64,000 bases of DNA from positions 186,001 to 250,000 of the forward strand of contig JAJDDO010000024.1 in the NCBI GenBank assembly GCA_029260265.1, read 5' to 3'. The DNA comes from Phycisphaerales bacterium (lineage in GTDB: Bacteria > Planctomycetota > Phycisphaerae > Phycisphaerales > UBA1924). The translations under genes were made by a program, and so were the position numbers. The notes beneath the pieces were generated by a model. The model did no database searches. It saw only the letters and a program-made list of their open reading frames with translations, and was not told where the DNA came from. Numbering within the stretch: position 1 is the first letter of the stretch; each line of letters opens with the position of its first letter. This document shows positions 60,130 through 64,000 of the stretch, piece after piece.

Positions 60130-63100
60130 CTAAATTTCATCCGATGTCACGCACACAGCATAATCGACACCCAAGGCCTTGAAGTGCTTCCGTGCGCAGC
60201 GAATCTTGTTTCGCTCACTCTCACTCAGAGCTTCTTCTGCGAGGGTGTCTTTTGTTTCACGAACAAGGTATAGCTTGGGCTCATCCTGCGAGTCCTTCTT
60301 GATAATTACCCAATCAGGGTTGTAGTTACCAACTGGAGTTGGCACCTTGAATCCACCGGGAAGCTTGGCGAAGCAAAGTACATCGCCTCGGTTCTGAAGG
60401 TCTACGGCGAAAGCATGCTCTACTCCAGAATCAACTGCAATGGGTTGGGTAAGGCTGCGTAAAGGCGAACCGTCTTCAACGGGAAGATTCACGATCCTGT
60501 CAATGCTATGAGCAACCTCTTGGCCATCGAGTTCGCTGAGCTTGCGTTGATCATAGCACGACCCTTCATCGGGCTCATAAGTGACACCTTCGACCAGTAT
60601 GGACGCCAATGTGTGACGAATGAGTCGGGTACAATCTTCCAAGTAGCGGGCAGGATGCTTGCTGAAGTTCTTAAATGTCCCTGAGTCCGCCAGAATGCTC
60701 GACAGACTCTTACGGCTTAAGTCAACCCGTGCTGATAGATAGCTCAGTGGGTCAGGCAAGCGTTCCGAGAGATCGATCTTCTCTGATCTGTTTTCTCGCA
60801 CCTGGCCCGACGAAACACCCTTGGCAGACACCTTCAGATTTGTTGTAGTGACTTCAACTTTCCGACTGATGTCATGAACTAGGAAGTGATCGCGAAGCGA
60901 TTTCGATGCGGCCTTGATCAGGTTCTTGGAGTCGATGTCGAGCCGATATCGCGTTTTCCGCGAGATCTTCTCCCACATATCCTGGAATGCAGGATGATCC
61001 AGGATCGACTTGTTGAGCTTGAGTTTCGTATGAGGCTTGTCTGGGCGAACATGATGCTCGATCTTGTGTTCTAGGAGGATCTTCTCGATCTCAGCGCTGA
61101 ATGGCCTGAACATTTGCGACAGTGCCTTGGGCATCGCCTTGAAATCGGGATCTTGAGCAAGGGTGTTGTCTGGCTCAAGAATCTCAGCCTCTTTCAGTTC
61201 CTTGTGAAGTTGGCTGGCCTTCTCAAATCCGATTGAGCCCTCACTCGTCGAAAGTTCAGCAAATGCTCGTGGCAACACAACACCAAACGCGACACCGCAT
61301 TCTTGTTGGAGTTCGTTTTGGAGCCCCTTGGCGTAAGAGGTGTAATCCTCAGCCCCCACGACAGTGAGTTCATTGATCACTCGGTCTCGAATACGAACTC
61401 CACTGGCATCCACAGGTAGGCGCAAGCCACGCCCGAGCTCTTGACGACGGCGAGTTACAGTCTGCGCTCCGCCGAGCTTGCAAATCTGAAACACATTTGG
61501 ATTGTCCCAACCTTCACGCAGGGCTGAATGGCTGACTATGACTCGTAGCGCTTCGTCAGGGTCGAGCAGCTTGCCCTTGTTCTGCATAATCTTTTCGTAT
61601 GCACTCTCGTCGTCTTTGGTATTCCCCTTCGTGTCCTTGGCCCGCCCCTTTTTGTCTTGGGCGAAGTAGCCGTCATGCAAACATGTATTATCGTGCTCCA
61701 GTGCCGGAAGGCCGCTGAAGCGAGTATCCTTACGGAAGGCGCTCAACGCTTCATCAATCCATTCGTGGACTTTGCCGGGTAGAGGTTTTCCTTGGTCGTC
61801 GTAGATTCGATAGTCGGCGACCTTGTCGAGGAAGATCAGCGAGAGAACTTTGATCCGTTTGTCGAGGTCATTGCCTCCGTCGTCCTTGCCGATGGCGAGC
61901 CGCGAATGGAGCTGCTTCTCTTTGAGCAAATGCTTCTCGATTGTCTTTACGACCATTGCTTTAAGGATGTGCTCGTCGATCTGCCCAACGCCTTGCCCTT
62001 CGAGAAAGTGGTGGGATTGGCCGTAGATGTTGATCTCAACACCGCTGTCCATAGAGATGCCATCGACACGCATGTCCGCATAGGCGCTGTTCTCCTTTGT
62101 CACCTTTGGCGAGTCGAGTTCTTCTCCGCCCTTGACGGTCACCTTCTTCAGCTTTGGCGTGCCCTTTTTGTCAAGCACCAGGAGCTCTAGATCTGCGCTG
62201 GGTGTCTTTGCTTTGCCTTTGTAGCCGACACGCAGACACTTGATCGATGCGCCGGCGGGCAGCCCACCCTCGCGGACCGATGTGACCACGATGCCCTTGA
62301 CCAACTCCTTCCGTCTTGCCTCGACCGGGCCGAGGTCGTAGACCATGTTGTACGGCTCTTTGTGGGTCGCCGAGTAGCGAAGGCAGAACATCGGATTCAG
62401 TCGGCGGATCGCGGCCTTGCTCTTCTCGGTGCTGTCCACGCTCTGTGGCTCGTCGATGATAACGATCGGATTGCATGCTCGCACAAAGTCGATCGGGGCT
62501 TTGCCTTGAAGGTCTTCCTGTGGTTTGTAGATCACATTTCCGCTGCGTCTGGCTTCTTCCTCTGTATGCTCAGGATCTATGTCTTTGATGAATGCCTGGA
62601 CATTGATGATGCACACCGACAGGCAACTGTTGCGGGCAAATGCAGCTAGCTCAGTAGGCTTCTTGCCGTCGTAGACAAAGAAGTCCATCGGCTCACCGTT
62701 GTAGAGCTCTCGGAGGTGCTTCTCGGTATCACGCAGACTCTGACGGACACCTTCACGGATCGCCACCGAAGGCACCACGATGAAGAACTTGCTCCATCCG
62801 TACTGTGCGTGCATCTCGCGCATGGTTCTCAGATAGACATAGGTCTTGCCGGTCCCCGTCTCCATGCTGATTGTGAAGTTCATCGGTGCTGGGGCACTCG
62901 TGTCATCAGGATCACTCGGGATCAGGGTGGCGTCGGGCATGAGCCCTTGGCTGTCTTGTATGGCCTGAAGGTTCGTGAGCACCTGATCCCTTGAGATCGT
63001 CAAGCGGTTGCCCAGTCCGAGTGCATGCTGATACAACCCCTCATCGGTCCCGCCGCCGACCTCGATCCAGAGATTCCCGCCGGCTTGTCCGCTGCGTGGT

Positions 63101-63186
63101 TGGCCGGAGAAGAGATTCACCGTCGCATCGATCGCATCGAGCTGAAACTGTTGCTTGGGATCAAACTGGAACTTCACATCCGACAT
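60130..63186 (-). CDS. res: Type III restriction enzyme, Res subunit
   Basis: The 1018-residue protein is a complete Res. It has a helicase core with Walker A ISMETGTGKTYVYLRTM, DEAD-box variant IVIIDEPQSV, motif III LRYSATHK, and motifs V-VI IVSHSALREGWDNPNV and RRRQELGRGLRLP. A C-terminal nuclease domain has the PD-(D/E)xK pattern NYNPDWVIIKK ... LYLVRETKDT. With the modification subunit encoded three bases upstream it forms the ATP-dependent complex that cuts near two head-to-head recognition sites. All motifs are intact, so activity is expected. IS remnant D lies just downstream. Confidence 0.94.
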   Translation of the reverse strand: MSDVKFQFDPKQQFQLDAIDATVNLFSGQPRSGQAGGNLWIEVGGGTDEGLYQHALGLGNRLTISRDQVLTNLQAIQDSQGLMPDATLIPSDPDDTSAPAPMNFTISMETGTGKTYVYLRTMREMHAQYGWSKFFIVVPSVAIREGVRQSLRDTEKHLRELYNGEPMDFFVYDGKKPTELAAFARNSCLSVCIINVQAFIKDIDPEHTEEEARRSGNVIYKPQEDLQGKAPIDFVRACNPIVIIDEPQSVDSTEKSKAAIRRLNPMFCLRYSATHKEPYNMVYDLGPVEARRKELVKGIVVTSVREGGLPAGASIKCLRVGYKGKAKTPSADLELLVLDKKGTPKLKKVTVKGGEELDSPKVTKENSAYADMRVDGISMDSGVEINIYGQSHHFLEGQGVGQIDEHILKAMVVKTIEKHLLKEKQLHSRLAIGKDDGGNDLDKRIKVLSLIFLDKVADYRIYDDQGKPLPGKVHEWIDEALSAFRKDTRFSGLPALEHDNTCLHDGYFAQDKKGRAKDTKGNTKDDESAYEKIMQNKGKLLDPDEALRVIVSHSALREGWDNPNVFQICKLGGAQTVTRRRQELGRGLRLPVDASGVRIRDRVINELTVVGAEDYTSYAKGLQNELQQECGVAFGVVLPRAFAELSTSEGSIGFEKASQLHKELKEAEILEPDNTLAQDPDFKAMPKALSQMFRPFSAEIEKILLEHKIEHHVRPDKPHTKLKLNKSILDHPAFQDMWEKISRKTRYRLDIDSKNLIKAASKSLRDHFLVHDISRKVEVTTTNLKVSAKGVSSGQVRENRSEKIDLSERLPDPLSYLSARVDLSRKSLSSILADSGTFKNFSKHPARYLEDCTRLIRHTLASILVEGVTYEPDEGSCYDQRKLSELDGQEVAHSIDRIVNLPVEDGSPLRSLTQPIAVDSGVEHAFAVDLQNRGDVLCFAKLPGGFKVPTPVGNYNPDWVIIKKDSQDEPKLYLVRETKDTLAEEALSESERNKIRCARKHFKALGVDYAVCVTSDEI

Positions 63187-63189
63187 GCC

Positions 63190-64000
63190 TTACACCACCT
63201 TCAGCTTGCATACCGGCTGGCCGTCCTCGTCCTTGCGCTCTTTGTAGAGCGTGGCGATGTTGGCGCGGGCGCTGTCGTCTGCGAAGGCGCTGTCCAAGAC
63301 AACAAGCTCCGATGGGGGGATATCCAGATCGAGTATCGCTTCGAGGGCTGTGGTTGGGATCGACTTTTGAGTACTGATGACTTTGGTACGGTCGGCAATC
63401 CCGATGAACGACGCACCCGCCAGCTCGAAGTGTTCGAGCTGCAGATCCAATGGCAACCCCATCTTGAGGAGCATCTCCCAGAGGATGTCCGTCTCCGAAC
63501 GCCCCGCCACGGTTTGGTCGTTGAGCTGCTCAAGGCGTTCGAGCAGGTCGGCCTCGCTGGTGGTTGGATCGCCGTTCCACGCGGTGAAGTTGCTGGAATC
63601 GAGCTTAAAGACCCGCACCCTGGTGTCGAGTTTCTCAGCGTTGAGCCCGGCTTCTTCTTTGATCTTCTTACCAGCCCGCTTGAGCCGTTCTCGGGTGAGA
63701 TCGAAGATGGTCTCGCAGACAACCCCATCGTCGAGGGTCACTGGCTCGTCCAGCGGCTCGGGGAGTTGTACACAGATGTAGCGCCGGTTACCACCATCTT
63801 CGGCGTTCTGTGCCATCACGGCATGGCCGGTTGTGCCGGAACCCGCGAAGAAGTCAATAACAATATCGTCTTTACTTGTTGCTACCTGTAGGATACGAGC
63901 AAGCAATCGTACAGGTTTGGGGGTGGAAAAAGGATCGGAGGCAGATTCGGGCAGAATTTCAATGACTTCCTTTTTTGCTTCCTGATTGTGACCTGCCTCT
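63190..64000 (-). CDS. mod: Type III DNA methyltransferase, Mod subunit (5' part outside window)
   Basis: The frame stays open to the right edge; beyond the track's TTG it continues upstream as NQEAKKEVIEILPESA and FSTPKPVRLL, the typical Mod sequence before motif I. Motif I is DDIVIDFFAGSGTTGHAVMA (SAM binding). The catalytic DPPY lies further upstream, out of the window. The C-terminal ~190 residues belong to the region that contacts Res. It methylates adenine and, with Res, forms the type III system. The window ends inside it. Confidence 0.93.
   Translation of the reverse strand, partial: EAGHNQEAKKEVIEILPESASDPFSTPKPVRLLARILQVATSKDDIVIDFFAGSGTTGHAVMAQNAEDGGNRRYICVQLPEPLDEPVTLDDGVVCETIFDLTRERLKRAGKKIKEEAGLNAEKLDTRVRVFKLDSSNFTAWNGDPTTSEADLLERLEQLNDQTVAGRSETDILWEMLLKMGLPLDLQLEHFELAGASFIGIADRTKVISTQKSIPTTALEAILDLDIPPSELVVLDSAFADDSARANIATLYKERKDEDGQPVCKLKVV

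Noticed and set aside
1-64000. CRISPR array or prophage
   Set aside because: No regularly spaced repeats and no capsid, tail or terminase genes were found; the recombinase remnant stands alone.

Overview
The window looks like a chromosome segment from a planctomycete, most likely class Phycisphaerae. This is inferred from protein style, not from a marker gene. Three secreted proteins end in the paired 'LNLQDLFAYLDLFN'-type dockerin-like repeats that I associate with that class. There is a prepilin-like protein with the planctomycete H-X9-DG tail, a long secreted YHYH lipoprotein, a secreted heme peroxidase and many small envelope proteins. No rRNA, tRNA or CRISPR array was seen.

Bases 1-28641 are an ordered, GC-rich core made mostly of minus-strand operons with ATGA stop/start overlaps. 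From left to right they hold: a kelch / HAF-repeat / seven-heme cytochrome operon; a prepilin, histidine kinase, NtrC-type regulator and secreted-protein operon; an OmpR-type two-component pair; a PAP2 phosphatase; an efflux-type operon (Cys-rich protein, HlyD adaptor, ABC ATPase, two FtsX-like permeases, lipoprotein) closed by a clear hairpin terminator; a ZntB/CorA transporter; a giant MscK-like channel; a DUF389 membrane protein; a RimB-RimK-deacylase operon; and a large GT4 glycosyltransferase.

Bases 28700-60100 are a mosaic of good genes and transposition scars. One single-ORF DDE insertion sequence occurs as two full copies (37631-39196, 40088-41652) and as several remnants (about 28920, 29125, 51165-51557, 53606-54488, 59815-60075). 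One remnant is fused in frame to a decapitated large serine recombinase. Between the scars lie an ECF sigma/anti-sigma/YHYH operon, a heme peroxidase, a three-gene putative terpenoid cluster (methyltransferase, YidD-like membrane protein, class I isoprenoid synthase-like enzyme), a broken type I restriction locus with a YgjP/DUF45 metallopeptidase, and an envelope/redox group (CMD, NrtS-like, YceI, LEA-type lipoprotein, DUF3179, thioredoxin). The right edge is a type III restriction-modification system (res complete, mod cut by the window).

The most interesting locus is 45148-48775. It encodes a P-loop nucleotide kinase fused to an adenylosuccinate synthetase-like domain whose usual catalytic aspartate is serine (GSEGKG). 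Next to it are an ImmA/IrrE-like metallopeptidase fused to a macro domain, and a divergent DarT-like protein with the look of an ADP-ribosyltransferase. I read this as a candidate undescribed defence or toxin-antitoxin system that combines nucleotide chemistry with reversible ADP-ribosylation. That function is inference.
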